A DNA stretch of 64,000 bases, from the NCBI RefSeq assembly GCF_032854445.1, contig NC_088305.1, positions 21,926,955-21,990,954 on the forward strand, written 5' to 3'. Position 1 is the stretch's first letter; every line of letters begins with the position of its first letter. The notes beneath the pieces were generated by a model that saw nothing but the letters and a program-made list of their open reading frames with translations, ran no database searches and was not told the origin of the DNA. The position numbers and the translations under genes are program-made. This document shows, one piece after another, positions 19,820 to 31,546 of this stretch. Origin of the DNA: Liolophura sinensis (lineage: Eukaryota; Mollusca; Polyplacophora; Chitonida; Chitonidae).

Positions 19820-21177
19820 CTACTCCTCAGCACTGCTATTTTCAGAGTGTTCGACACTACCGGTAACTCTGTTTGTTAGAGCACTGTTGTAGAAATCGAA
19901 TACTTCTTCACTTGCTCCAATTTCAAGCAGTAAACTGTTCACGTCCCTAGCTTTTGCATCACTGACTGTGCTTTGGGTGTGCAACTGAGTGGGTTTAAAG
20001 TCTGCCCACCTTTTCCCCCGCTTAAGGATACTGTGATAACAGTATTCACCATTATAAACAGTTTTGAACCCAACTTTGTCATTCTCAATCTTTAACATGC
20101 GGGCCTCGCTAATTTTAAACGTTTTCTGTGATTTTGTAAATGCCTGTGTGGCAGACTTGTAGTCAAATGCCTGCCAATCTTTACCATACACAAAGACATT
20201 TCCATAGTTTCTAAGGATCCCATAGTAGTCCTGAGGTATAAGGATTGTGTGGTGTTTCCGTATATTTTGTTCTATCCGACCAAACACGCGATCAGCTGGG
20301 AGGAAAGAATGACCTCTAATAGGAAAACTGTATTCAATGTCAACATTGGGAAAGGCATTCTTTCGCAGAGCAAATAGCATAGATAGAAGGTTCATGTTTT
20401 TATTCTGTCCAAAACAGGAATCACTGAATAAGCGCAGCTGATTAGCCTGTCGTAGACTACCATTCAAGGCCCAACGAAAACAGTGGTCAAGGGCGGATGA
20501 GATCATGTTACTGTCCTTTTTGTTTTCATGCTCCATCCAAGTATAGAGATAAACATCATCTTTGATCTGGCGGCTTTCCTTCCCATGGTGTACTACTATC
20601 CCAAATAGATACATGTAAAGTTGACGTGAATAGTAAGCCTGACCGATAGGTGTTTTTGGTAGAACCAGGTTCTGAATCATATCAAAGCAAACTGTAACTG
20701 ATGTATCTATAACCTGTCCCAGTAAGTCATAAAATACACGTGCACGTCGCCTATGCAGAATAAATGAGGCAGTTTCAATCTGCTTTTCCTCATCAGTCAT
20801 ATTCGGGTCTTTCATTTTCAGGCGGTACTTAACACATGTGGCACATGCATCACTGACAGGGCTCCCAAATCCAAGATTAAATTTGTAACGGAAAACGGAA
20901 TAATATAAAGAATAGCTGACATCTGCATGGTTTTGTTGTTGGAATAAAGCATGCATTTTTTTCACACTCAAATCGCTTGGCAAGTATTTTCTGCCAGGTG
21001 CCCCTCTACGCCCATAATGACTTGCGCGACATGTAAAGGTTTCCACATGCTCCTCGATATCCTGTTTTTTCTGCTCATAATCAGCTACCCTGCGTCTACC
21101 GCCTCTGTTTTCCGGTCGGCTTGTAGCGTGTTCGGCATAATACCGTGCAATTCTGGTTACACGATCTTTACTGACGC
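19820..21177 (-). CDS. Transposase-like protein (DUF7869-like), exon 2
   Basis: Codes residues ~199-650 and the stop. Joining exon 1 (595 nt) and this exon (1358 nt) gives exactly 651 codons. The acceptor is TTCTTCCTTTTTCAG before GCGTCAGTAAAG; the intron is phase 1. Acidic residues in transposase-like contexts are CFDMIQNLVLP, LRLFSDSCFGQNKN and FPIRGHSFLPADRVFGRIE. The GQNKN and RGHSF.P.DR.F motifs are hallmarks I know from uncharacterised invertebrate proteins annotated as DUF7869. A DDE/D RNase H-like catalytic triad is inferred, not shown. A cysteine pair (SDACATCVKY) occurs mid-protein. The frame is open from acceptor to stop. Sola-type transposases are a possible relative to test. Confidence 0.75.
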
Positions 21178-22070
21178 CTGAAAAAGGAAGAACATAATCG
21201 GTCTTATTACTGCCATGTACCCTTTTGACCCACAAAATTTGGAGTAAATTTCAGAAAGCACAAAATGGAGCAAATGAGCAACTTCTGTCTCTCACCCTCG
21301 CTTACTGAAGCTACAATGTAAGTCAACCGTATATTATGTAAATGTGTTGTAATAATGTAAACTCAGGAATTGACGGAATGATTTCTCATTAATGCAGTCC
21401 TGATTTGATCTGATTTGATTACACCTATGACAATCAAACGCAAATTACTGAAATGCTTTCACACCACAGGTTTGACGTGAAGCCAAACTACTGGCTTTGA
21501 TCTTTCAGCTGCAATGATAACTGACTGTTTGGGTTGATTGGTTGGATGGTGTTTATAACCGTACTTAAAAATCTATCACTGGCATAACAGCCTGCCAGAC
21601 TTAAGGGTGAAGGAAGCCGGGGTACCGGAGAGAACCACTGACCTATGTCAAGTCCTATCAACTCTTCCACATGTGACACACGTCCAGTTCACGCAATGAC
21701 TTACACCACAGCGGTGAAAGGCCAGTGATTTCCAGCGAAGGCATTACTGCGTTACAAAATCTAAAAGTGCCGTTACTCACTTGGCTACGAACAATTACAG
21801 CGAGAAAACCATGGAAATTCGCTGACCGAGTCAGATTTGACACCTCAGCCTCATGTATCAAACACAGCTGGAAAACCACACCCTTAACCTGACCGTAACA
21901 ACCCACACTGTCAACCGTAAACCTATGAGCTTTAGTATGTTGTTGCTATTCGACATTTTCACAAAAAAAACAAAGAAAAAATGAAAAAACAGCAGCAACT
22001 GGAATTGAACTCTGCTTTTGAACGTTGAAAGCCATAAAAAATACAGAATTTGCGTTGTCATATCACTTAC
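21178..22070 (-). other. Phase-1 intron of the transposase-like gene
   Basis: 893 bases with donor GTAAGTGATA (starting at 22070) and acceptor TTTTTCAG (ending at 21178). No other gene is seen inside. The fit of both splice sites to one uninterrupted 650-residue frame is the main evidence. Confidence 0.78.
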
Positions 22071-22665
22071 CTAAAACCTTCAAAAATGTGGCCTTCCATA
22101 CGTGTAGCCTGTTCGGGTGATCTTTAGTCATCAGCCTGTATTGAACCCAGAGGCACCGGTCCTTCCTGGAATCTTCATTTTCGACACGTAGGCGCCGTCG
22201 TTTAACCTTCTCAATGGTCATTAGTTGAAGCAGCATCTGGTCCTGTTCAACCTTGTTCTGTTTGCCATAAATTGTGTTAAAGTTGAAAGCGATGTCATCT
22301 GGTGTGAGCTTATCTGCATGGCAAAATGAACACGAACGAGCCTCATGCTGACAAGCAATTGCCGGTACTTTACCCATGCCGCTATGTCGAATTTTCTTAA
22401 CTTTCTCTCGATCATGATGTTCCTTGGACGGTCTGCGTTTCTTCCCTACAGGCGATAATAGGACAGGCTCATCTGTTCCGTCAAAATTATTAATTATTCC
22501 CTCAAAACTGTCAAAATAGTGGAAGCTAAGACCTATCAGCTGCTGTCTGCATGGGCGCAGCCATGTTGGATTACCTTCGGACGAATGGAAGGATCTGATT
22601 GGTTGACTGGATATATCGCTATCTGGGTCAAATGTGTTGTGGCGCATATCGCATTTTGAAAACAA
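22071..22665 (-). CDS. Transposase-like protein (DUF7869-like), exon 1
   Basis: Residues 1-198 plus the first base of the next codon. It starts MFSKCDMRHNTF, has a Lys/Arg-rich stretch (VGKKRRPSKEHHDREKVKK, possibly a nuclear localisation signal) and a Cys/His cluster (CQHEARSCSFCHADKL) that may bind metal or DNA. The start ATG lies in a copy of the subterminal repeat (AAAATGCGATAT), so transposase binding there could repress its own gene; that is inference. Exon 1 ends FLKVLG and joins GVSKDRVTRIARYY in exon 2. The function of this half is not recognised. Confidence 0.7.
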
Positions 22666-22687
22666 GCCAAACTTTTAGAAGCCTGAA

Positions 22688-22711
22688 GGATATGGATTTA
22701 GCGCATTTTGG
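22688..22711 (-). repeat. Right subterminal repeat
   Basis: On the minus strand it reads CCAAAATGCGCTAAATCCAT followed by ATCC, matching the TIR-internal motif and the left subterminal copies in inverted orientation. Confidence 0.6.
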
Positions 22712-22792
22712 TGAAAACTATATATGGTAGGCACAAGATTAAACTATTGCCGACATGTTAGTGGTGGCAGCGTGAATTTCTTGAAAATGGCG

Positions 22793-22821
22793 TTTATCGC
22801 GTTTTGGAACCAAACTCTTCA
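22793..22821 (-). repeat. Right terminal inverted repeat
   Basis: A 29-bp perfect inverse of 19171-19199. It is followed by TA at 22822-22823. Confidence 0.88.
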
Positions 22822-23380
22822 TATATAACAAAGAGTGGGTCGAAAACGAGCACCTAATTATATACGAAAGTGTGCATGCACACTTCAGCATTGCAGTTTT
22901 ACGTTCAAGTTGTTTGTAATGATTCCCTATATACAGTGATTGTGATAGTTTAGATCGATACACAGGTTAAGATTAAGAAAGAGGAACTATGTACAGCAAA
23001 TCCCTACTCCTTAATGCCTTTCTTTTTTTTTCTCTCACCCGTCGGCTCCTTTCGGTGCTGCTTGTTTCCATACACCGTCACGGTCTGAATTTCTTGTCAG
23101 GAGAAACTCTATTATGTCTAAAGCAAATTTTTCGGCTGTTTTTGAGAGCCTTTTCACACATGATGGTTGTCTTGTTCAGACGGACATTGTTTCTAGCGTC
23201 ACCAAGGAAAGCCAATCCTGAAAATGAACGACTTGGAAACGAATTCTGAAAATATCAACGTATTAAAATCATTGATATACATATGTTATTGCCAACCTTA
23301 TCTCTGATTTATCTTGTAGTGGTGTAGTAGGTGGTCTGGTAAATTACAGAGCTACAGAGAGGGAGACATTGATTAATTTG
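22822..23380. other. Unassigned sequence
   Basis: 559 bases. Short frames on both strands show no recognisable domain, and I see no repeat or RNA gene. Confidence 0.4.
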
Positions 23381-23511
23381 AATAACAGAACGTCAGTTGC
23401 AGCTTTGTCTCAATAAAATCGAGAAATGGGCAACTGAAAACGGTTTAGATTTTCAACGTCTAAAACCGTCGGTATGCATTTTTGTAATAAACGGAAACTT
23501 CATCTTGACCC
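23381..23511 (+). mobile_element. Short internal LINE ORF2 fragment
   Basis: 131 bases matching the ORF2 stretch just after YVDD (ERQLQLCLNKIEKWATENG to KRKLHLDP), with a one-base deletion (GGTTTAGATT for GGTTTTAGATT). It is missing both element ends, so it is more likely a rearranged scrap than a direct insertion. Confidence 0.85.
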
Positions 23512-24979
23512 CGTAGGGTTAAGCCGGTGTGGATGCTGCTTGATCGGTGGTGATGGCCCGACATCCACGTCATGTGTTCTTGCGCTGGTACATCCTGATA
23601 CATCTGAACATATGGTGGGATACTGGTTCAGAAACTCGGCAACATCTTCTCTCCGGCTTTTAGGCAAGAATTAAATCAAGATTTTCCAGAACCGAAGAGT
23701 TTTCTAACTTTGGATTCAATAGGGCCACTTGAATGGTGCCTAAATCACAGGTGTCTTGTTCTTCGTGGGTATCCGGTTGAGCTTGCGTAGTAATTAGGAC
23801 ACAGACCCCCATTACAACTTCCGTTTTTCCGTAGCGATATAACTCTGTGTATTTTAGGGTATAAAGTCTTTTTTCGCTCCCAGTGGGCCATTTTTGGTGT
23901 ACAGGTGCATGCTTGGTATTAAAATGCTGAAAACTTCTAAACTTTGAGGAGGTATGAGCTTTATTGATCAAAGTTAGGCGAGAGGACACAAGGTGTGAGG
24001 TAGTGATGAGGCTGCGAGGGACGTCCTCTTGGCGTTGTCAGGCACGCCTCCCAGCTACCGGCATGGAAAGGCCCAGATTTTGACGGTCAACCTATGTCAA
24101 GATTTTTATGGCTTGTTTCTCACAGGCTGGGCCAAGGTATGCACCAAAGCTTATTGGCCACGGAATGTTTGGGACTGAGCTACAGCGCTAGACGTTAACA
24201 ATGTCGCTTATGGAAAATTAATGGAGGTCTGAGGCCTGTACTGACAAAGTCACCAAAATATGTAAAGTGCGCTCAGATTTCGCAGCAGTCTGATAATTTT
24301 TGGTGGATATGTCTGGGGTCTGCTTTGCATTAACTAAGCCATTTTATAGCTTCTTGGGGCTATTTATTTTCTGAAAATATCCATTTTGATGAAAAATTGT
24401 TAGTATGCTGTTCATTGTAGGGTAACGTGTATAGGCATCGTCAAATGAACAACATGCGACGTTCTAGTATTCCTACGCTTGAAAATGGAGATATTCAGAG
24501 CAGAAATAGCTGTTGAAATGGAAAATGTCAATGTTAATAGTGACAACGGAGCCTGTCGGCTGTGGACTGGACCATTGACAAGGGATGGCTGATGTGGCCT
24601 CGCCTCCTACCAAGACCCCGTCACACATCGATGGAACAAAAAACACCTCAGTAGACTTGTTTATATGGCCAGACAGGGGGTGTAACGTTTAGATCCCATG
24701 CTTGATTGCTTACACGTGTGCGACAACTCCCGCTGTGTAAATGTGGACCAGATAAGCTTGGTACCGCATGATATTAACAATAACAGGCAGCGCTGTTGCA
24801 AAGTAGGGCGCTGTTTCGCCTATGGACAGTATGCAAGGTGCATGCTGCATTTAACACTGAGCAAGTTGATTTCCCCTCATTAAAACAATAAGCAAACAGA
24901 TGTTTCAAGTTTTTCTCAATTTCTGTATTTATTTATTAATTTTCTTTCATAAGCGACAATTGAGAAATTATATACAAAA
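23512..24979. other. Unassigned sequence, possibly 3' flank of the Mutator-like pseudogene
   Basis: About 1.5 kb. A 109-codon minus-strand frame at 23660-23989 is open but unrecognised. No TIR, RNA gene or repeat was identified. Confidence 0.35.
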
Positions 24980-25897
24980 CTGGCGGTTACAAATATCTAG
25001 CATATGTGTGATCTGTTGGGGGTGTTGTGCATTTGTCCCTTGGTATAGTCAGTTTTCTCTTCTGGGTTTGAAAGCCTCAACTGAATGTGCTCTTGGAGTT
25101 TTCTGACTGTATTGCGGTACTGACTGTATTGTGGTACTGGTTCACCCTTTCAATCTGTTGTACTGTTTTCTCGCTCTTAGGTGAAATACTGGCGCCGACA
25201 GCCCTGAGTTGGGCAGCCGTGGACTTGTCCTAGCTATTGTTAAATCTGTGGATTGTGGACGCCGCCCTCCCCTCCATAGTTCTGCTGTAGTTTACATTCT
25301 TCGGCAAGGAGACACTGAGTGACCTGCACTTTTGGGCCCTGGTGTTCATCCGGAGGCTGGCGACGGCTGTTTCCTGTCGTTGTCATCAGTGTTGAAAGGG
25401 CAGAGTTTACTGGTGGATAAAAACAGGGAGCAAACCACATTGTTCCTGTGGCACTTGGGACAGTCCCCACCGTAACACCTGACCGTTGCATCCACAACCC
25501 TGGGTAGGTAAGTTTTTTTTATTTTCCTACATGTCACCACTGTGCTCAGACATAAGTTGAGATAATATCAAGCTACACCTGGCCTTAAGATCTTGATTCA
25601 ACGCCGTCTGTGCCATCGCTGAACTTAGCTTGGTTACATTTCGTGAACTGGGATCTACCTAGGTGAGTGGGGCCACAGTGGCTCGACCAGTCGGATGCTG
25701 TCTTTCACGTACTTGGCTGACGTGGACTCGTCGTCCGCAGTTACGTGCTTGTCTAAAACACCTTGCCTCGACAATCCCTCGCCAATATCATTCCCCATAT
25801 TATACTCGGACCAGGGGGCATGCGAGTTTTTCTTCGCCGTGCACTTCTCGTGTCCTCCAGGGCATTTCACTTGGAAGCCTTTTTCTCTCATCCAGGA
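24980..25897 (-). pseudogene. Mutator-like transposase domain pseudogene, C-terminal part
   Basis: Read on the minus strand and continuing across the LINE copy 5 insertion. Blocks in order are KGFQVKCPGGHEKCTAKK, EYNMGNDIGEGL, DKHVTADDESTSA, VKDSIRLVEPLWP, LKARCSLILSQLMSEHSGD, LPRVVDATVRCYGGDC and KCHRNNVVC, then a degenerate tail (IHRFNNS.GQVH) to about 24980. The CPGGHE.CTA, DIGE.L and CYGGDC.KC patterns fit the Mutator-like transposase domain common in invertebrate genomes. Stops and indels separate the blocks (a stop at about 25653, a frame change near 25540), so it is dead. The usual TTDGDS motif reads TADDES. The limit at 24980 is approximate. Confidence 0.7.
25886..25897 (+). repeat. 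Left TSD of LINE copy 5
   Basis: TCTCATCCAGGAC before the element is repeated after its tail from 31802 (TCTCATCCAGGACCC there). The C-run makes the exact border ambiguous by up to three bases. Confidence 0.88.
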
Positions 25898-26496
25898 CCC
25901 CCGTGGGTTTCCGGGGTGATAAGAATAGGACCTCAGCCCTCTAGGTAAGCTTGTCGTAAAAGTCGACTAACCTAGAGCTCTCCTGTGTGAGCCCGGTGAA
26001 TATAATAGGCTCACATCTTCTCGGTTGTGTGAGAGGCAACCGGGGAGCGACCTGTTTGCCGTGGGTTGCGACCCGTAATCTCCGAGGACGGGATCCTGGT
26101 GGCTGAGGGTGGGTTGGTCTTGCGAGATCCTCGCGCCCAACACTCCGCTTTGGCCCTTACTTGGAGTGAGACGGGAGGTCGGATGGGCCCGGTCCGATCA
26201 ATCGGCTTGGTCATGTCTTGCCTTTGCGTTGTCCCAGAATTTCTCCATAACACTATTCCTTCAAGAAAATGTTATTTCTGAAACTTCGTTTGCGGGACTA
26301 CGTTTTGAGGCGGTGGCTCATGGGTCAATCGAGTAGATTGAATTTAACCTGTTGGTATAAATCAATCTGTTCGAGTATACCTCATATGGAATCCTTGGTG
26401 TCTTTCCTGCTGGGTATTGCCAGGTTCAGGCATCGCCCTTGTTGGTACTCCGTGGTGGGTGGGGAACATATGGGGTGAAATTTATATATATATGCC
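25898..26496 (+). promoter_or_regulatory. LINE 5' UTR, copy 5
   Basis: About 600 bases equivalent to 11244-11845, with GTGGG for GTGGGG near the start. The three stem-loop arms are retained. Confidence 0.7.
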
Positions 26497-27853
26497 ATGT
26501 CTTCTTCACACCTATCAATTAATGTCTCCAGTATGACTAACAGGCCTTCCTCTCAGCCGATTTCAAGTGCTGATAAGAAGAGAAAATTAGAGGTTTTGGC
26601 TGACTCAGTTGATAACGGACAGGACAGTTGGCCGGCTTTCATCGTTCTCTCGACAAAGAGTGAACAGAAACCGGCCTCAAAAAATTCATCCATTTGTACT
26701 TAAAAGGGCCTTGCAGGGATCAGCAGGTACTTTAAAAAACGTCAAAAAATTACGATCCGGAGACATTCTTATTGAATGTTTTCGGAAACAACAATCCATT
26801 AATTTATTAGCTTTGAATAAAATAACTGATATTCCTGTGTATACATCCCCCCATAATTCCCTGAACAGCTGTCAGGGAATTATACGTGACAGGGATCAGG
26901 ATATCATTGATTTATCAGAAGACGAAATCTGCACAGAACTGAAATCGCAGGGTGTTACCAGAGTGAAACGCTTCACTATGAAGAAATCTGGTAACATCAT
27001 TAAACTAAATACATATCTTCTAACATTTAACAGTAAATCTATTCCGGCGTATATCTACATTGGCCCGTATAGGGTTAATGTGGAGTTGTATATCCCTAAC
27101 CCGACACGTTGTTTTAACTGTCAAAAGTTTGGTCATGGCAAGGGCCAATGCAAAAATAAACTGGTCTGTTTTCGGTGCGGCAGTGAAGGTCATGATGGTT
27201 TCGACTGTAGCAGCAAAGCAAAGTGCTGCAATTGCAGTGGAGATCACATGGCCTCCTCTAAGGACTGCCCACTTTTCGTCAAAGAAAAACAAATTATCAC
27301 TATAAAAACTAAAAACAATATATCGTATCAGGAGGCCCGCAAACTAGTCTTGCCTCCTAATACTACACTGCAGACTTCATTTGCCAATGCGGTCAAGCGA
27401 GTAGCATCTGTTGCTACTCAAACCTCATTGACTTGGCCCATTGGAAACGACAGACCTACTTCTCTACAACCTGCTGCTCAACCTGCCTGTAATTCCTGCT
27501 CTACCCAGACGACTACAATAACTCAAAAACACCCAGTAAATATTACAAAACAAACTGATAACCCTGAGCCTGATCAAAGCAAAAACAAACCTGCCAGAAA
27601 TAAGTCTGAAAATAAATCTCGTAATGAAAATAATAAACCTAGTGGCCCCACAGAGCGTCCCTCGAAGGCCACTAGAGATCCTGTCCAAACTTTTAATAGG
27701 TTTGGATCGCTGGAGGACGTTGGTCCTTCAACATCAGATGCGGATGTGATGGATACATCACCCGCACCAGGGAGATCTAACAGCCGATCTCCCAGGAAGG
27801 GTCGTCCACGGTCCAAACATAAAGATAAATCCCCCATACGCCTTCCTCCATAA
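26497..27853 (+). pseudogene. LINE ORF1 with a +1 frameshift, copy 5
   Basis: It starts at 26497 and is open until an A-run of six at 26679-26684, where intact copies have four or five A. The frame then continues in +1 to the normal stop at 27853. All three zinc knuckles (CFNCQKFGHGKGQC, CFRCGSEGHDGFDC, CCNCSGDHMASSKDC) and the C-terminal blocks follow in the second frame. A homopolymer indel could be a sequencing error. The TAATG overlap at 27851-27855 is kept. Confidence 0.86.
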
Positions 27854-30800
27854 TGTCTTCTTTAGACAAAATTATACAATGGAATTGTCGAGGTCTTAAG
27901 GCAAATTTTATTGAAATAACACAGCTAGTTCAATCTTTCAATCCAGTTGCCCTCTGTCTTCAGGAAACTCACCTGAAGACACCTGACAAAGATAAAATAA
28001 CTCTTAAAAATTATTCATTATATAGTACTTATTCAAAAGAAGAAGAGCGAGCTGCAGGCGGCTCCTCGATCTTCATAAATAACAACATTATACACAGCAC
28101 TGTTGCTCTGAATACAGAGCTTCAGGCTGTGGCTGTTCGTATTTCACTGTCTAAAACAGTCACATTATGTTCGGTGTATATACCTCCGAACACTTCTTTG
28201 TCAGCTTCTCAGTTACATAATCTTACAGAACAATTACCTAAACCGTTTATTATAATGGGAGATTTTAATTCCCATAACCCTCTTTGGGGCAGTAATAACA
28301 TAAATAATAAGGGCAAGATAGTCGAAGACTTCTTATGTAAGGAAGAACTGTGTTATTTCAATGATGGTTCTGATACCTATTTACATCCGGGTAATGGCAC
28401 TTATTCTGCTATCGATCTCACTATCACGGATCCATCACTTCTCCCAGATTTTTCATGGAACGTGCATGACGATCTTTGTGGTAGTGACCATTTTCCTATT
28501 ATCCTAGAGCATATCACTTCTAATTCTTTAGAACGTGTAGCTAGGTGGAAATTCGATAAAGCAGACTGGATCGCATTTGAGATGTTTTGCGAGGCTGATA
28601 TCTCTCCAGAGACTCTCAATGCAACAAATGATCCAATATTAAAATTTAACGAGCTTGTATTACGAGCTGCCGATAGAACTATCCCTAAAACCTCGACAAA
28701 TCCACAATCCAAAAGTAAACCCTGGTATGATAAGGACTGTCGCAAAGCCATAAAGGACCGCAAAAAGGCCGTGCGAAATTTTAATATATGTCCTACTGAT
28801 AATAACTTAAACCAGGTTCGTATTTTTCGAGCTAAGGCTCGTCGATTACTCAAGTCCAAGAGACGATCTTGTTGGCGGAACTTTGTTTCGGGCATTACGT
28901 CAAAAACACCCATGCGTAAGGTCTGGAACATGGTTCAGAAACTTAAGGGCAAAAATAATAGAGCAAAAGTTCAGCATTTAAAAGATGGAGATAATATAAT
29001 AACTTCTCCACCCGATATAGCTAATAAACTAGCTGAAACAATCTCAAAGAAATCTTCTTCTGAGAATTATACTAAAGAATTCCAACGTATTAAAAGCCAG
29101 AAGGAGAAAATTAAATTGCCCTTTTCTTCTAAGAATTTAGAAGATTATAATTATCCTTTTAATATCGATGAACTTAAAACTGCATTAAAAAAGGCCCACG
29201 ATACTGCTTGTGGTCCTGATAATGTATATTATAAGTTTCTGAACCATTTACCACCTGAGCCACTGGAGACTCTCTTGGACTTGATTAATGATATTTGGAT
29301 AACTGGTAATTTTCCAGCCTCATGGAGGGAGGCGTGTATTATCCCGGTTCCCAAACCGGGTAAGGATCATAATGATCCAAATAATTACCGTCCCATAGCT
29401 CTTACCAGCTGTGTCTGTAAGACTATGGAACGGATGATTAATGATAGACTTGTTTGGTTTCTTGAAACCAACAAGCTTTTATCTAATATTCAATGTGGTT
29501 TTCGGCAAGGTAGATCTACCATGGATCACCTTGTTCGATTTGAAACCTTTATTCGCGATGGCTTCATCAATAACGAACATGTGGTGTCCATATTTTTTGA
29601 CCTTGAAAAGGCTTACGACACCACATGGAAATATGGTATTTTAAAAGACCTCGCGAACATGGGTCTTAAAGGTCGATTACCAATATTTATATCTCAATTT
29701 TTATCCGATCGTCAGTTTAAGGTACGGGTGGGGTCCACTCTTTCTGACTCTTATGAGCAGGAAATGGGTGTACCCCAGGGCAGCATTCTATCACCAACTC
29801 TGTTTAGCATAAAAATAAATAGCCTAGCAAAAACATTAACATCGGGCACAGAGGGTTCTTTATACGTGGATGATTTCCTTATATGCTACCGAGCTAAGAA
29901 TATGAATAATATCGAACGTCAGTTGCAGCTTTGTCTCAATAAGATCGAGAAATGGGCAACTGAAAACGGTTTTAGATTTTCAACGTCTAAAACCGTCGGT
30001 ATGCATTTTTGTAATAAACGGAAACTTCATCTTGACCCTGAGCTTAATTTTTGTGGTAAACAGATTAAAATTGTTGGAGAAACAAAATTTTTAGGTATAA
30101 TATTTGATAGTAAGCTATCTTTTATACCTCACATAAAAATGCTTAAAGCTAAATGTACAAAGGCTCTCGATATAATTAAGGTCGTGTCTAGCACCGATTG
30201 GGGTGCTGACCGATCAGTTTTACTTAATTTATATCGTTCTCTGGTGAGGTCCAAATTGGACTATGGATCCATCATTTACGGTTCCGCTAGGAAGTCGTAC
30301 ATTAAAATGTTGGATCCTGTTCATCACCAAGGTTTGAGGCTCAGCCTTGGTGCTTTTAGAACCTCACCAGTAGAAAGTTTATACGTGGAGGCAAATGAAC
30401 CTTCTTTATATCACCGACGTATAAAACTTAGCCTTCAATATAGTACAAAGCTTAAAGCTCATCCAACAAACCCTGCCTACGACTGTGTTTTCAATCCATT
30501 ATATGTAGACAAATATACTAAATGTCCTAACAAGATCCCTTCGTTCGGTCTTCGTATACAGGACCATATTGTGGGAGGTAACATCAAGCTGGATGATATA
30601 GCTCCGGTGTCTTTTCCGGAGTCTCCTCCATGGCTTCTCCCACAACCAAAACTAATATTTGATCTACGTAAATATAATAAATCGAATACAAATCCTCTTA
30701 TAATTCAGCAAGGTTTTGCTGAAATTAAAGCTAATTATACGGATTATAAATTTATATATACTGACGGGTCGAAGGATGGGGACAGGGTTGCGACTGCGGC

Positions 30801-31546
30801 TGTCTTAGAGCAGCGGGTCTCTTCCTTTCGTCTTCCATCCTCTTCTTCAATATTCTCTGCCGAGGCCAGAGGTATACTCCTGGCCTTATCATGTTTCTTC
30901 TGGGTGTGCCCAGCGGGCAATGATATGCACTGACTCGTTGTCTTGCCTATTGGCAATACAGAATAATAAATTTAAAAATCCCTTGATCCTTCAAATTTTA
31001 GCTATACATAGGAAATTAATTAGAAGAGGTAAAGATATTATATTCTGCTGGATACCAAGTCATATTGGTATCCATGGAAACACAGTCGCAGACAGGGAGG
31101 CGAAAGCTGCCCTAAATAAACCCATATCTAAGATAAAAATCCCTTATACTGACATGAAGTCCAATATTCTTAAATATATTCGTGGCCTTTGGCAGGGTGA
31201 ATGGAACTTGCAGGTCCATAATAAACTGCATGCCATTCATCCGGTCATTGGCTATAATTCATATAAATTTGATATGTCTCGTAGAGACCAAGTCGTTTTA
31301 ACCAGATGCCGTATTGGACATTCTCATCTGACACACAATTTCATCTTGGATGGGAGCAGTGCTCCCGAGTGTGTTGGATGTGATGCTCAATATGGCATCA
31401 AACATATTCTGGTTGACTGTGTAGACTTTGCCCATGTTCGGCAGAGATTCTACACAGTCAACTCTATATATGATTTGTTTGACAGCATCGCTGGCGATGT
31501 TGTCATAAATTATTTAAAGGCCATTGGCCTATATCATAAAATATAA
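27853..31546 (+). pseudogene. LINE ORF2 with a 2-bp deletion in RNase H, copy 5
   Basis: Open from 27853 for 1026 codons through endonuclease (QWNCRG, QETH, MGDFNSHNPLWGS, SDHFPI) and RT (FFDLEKAYDTTW, GVPQGSILSP, YVDDFLICY) into RNase H. Near 30891 the intact sequence TTATCATATGTTT reads TTATCATGTTT, shifting the frame after SAEARGILLALS. The remaining 208 codons (CTDSL, ADREAK, the C-terminal Cys/His motif) are intact in another frame up to 31546. A protein with working endonuclease and RT but no complete RNase H is possible. Confidence 0.9.

Larger units (their letters stand above)
19171..22821 (-). mobile_element. DNA transposon with 29-bp TIRs and a DUF7869-like gene
   Basis: 3651 bp bounded by perfect 29-bp inverted repeats (19171-19199 and 22793-22821, starting TGAAGAGTTTGGTTCC). 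The flanking dinucleotide is TA on both sides; alternatively a 4-bp TSD GTAT/ATAT with one mismatch if the TIR starts one base in. Subterminal motifs close to AAAAYGCGATAWATCC recur inside both ends. The only gene inside is a two-exon minus-strand ORF with transposase-like features. TIRs, subterminal repeats and a single gene are the expected plan of an autonomous cut-and-paste element. The superfamily is not one I can name with confidence. Confidence 0.78.

Noticed and set aside
25240-25497. 85-codon minus-strand frame as a separate gene
   Set aside because: It overlaps the decayed Mutator-like tail in another frame; the recognisable motif CYGGDC..C lies in the neighbouring frame.
8229-29644. 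Repeated 67-codon plus-strand frames (8229, 14798, 29441) and 176-codon minus-strand frames (7189, 28401) inside the LINE
   Set aside because: They are alternate-frame shadows of ORF2 and recur only because ORF2 is conserved.
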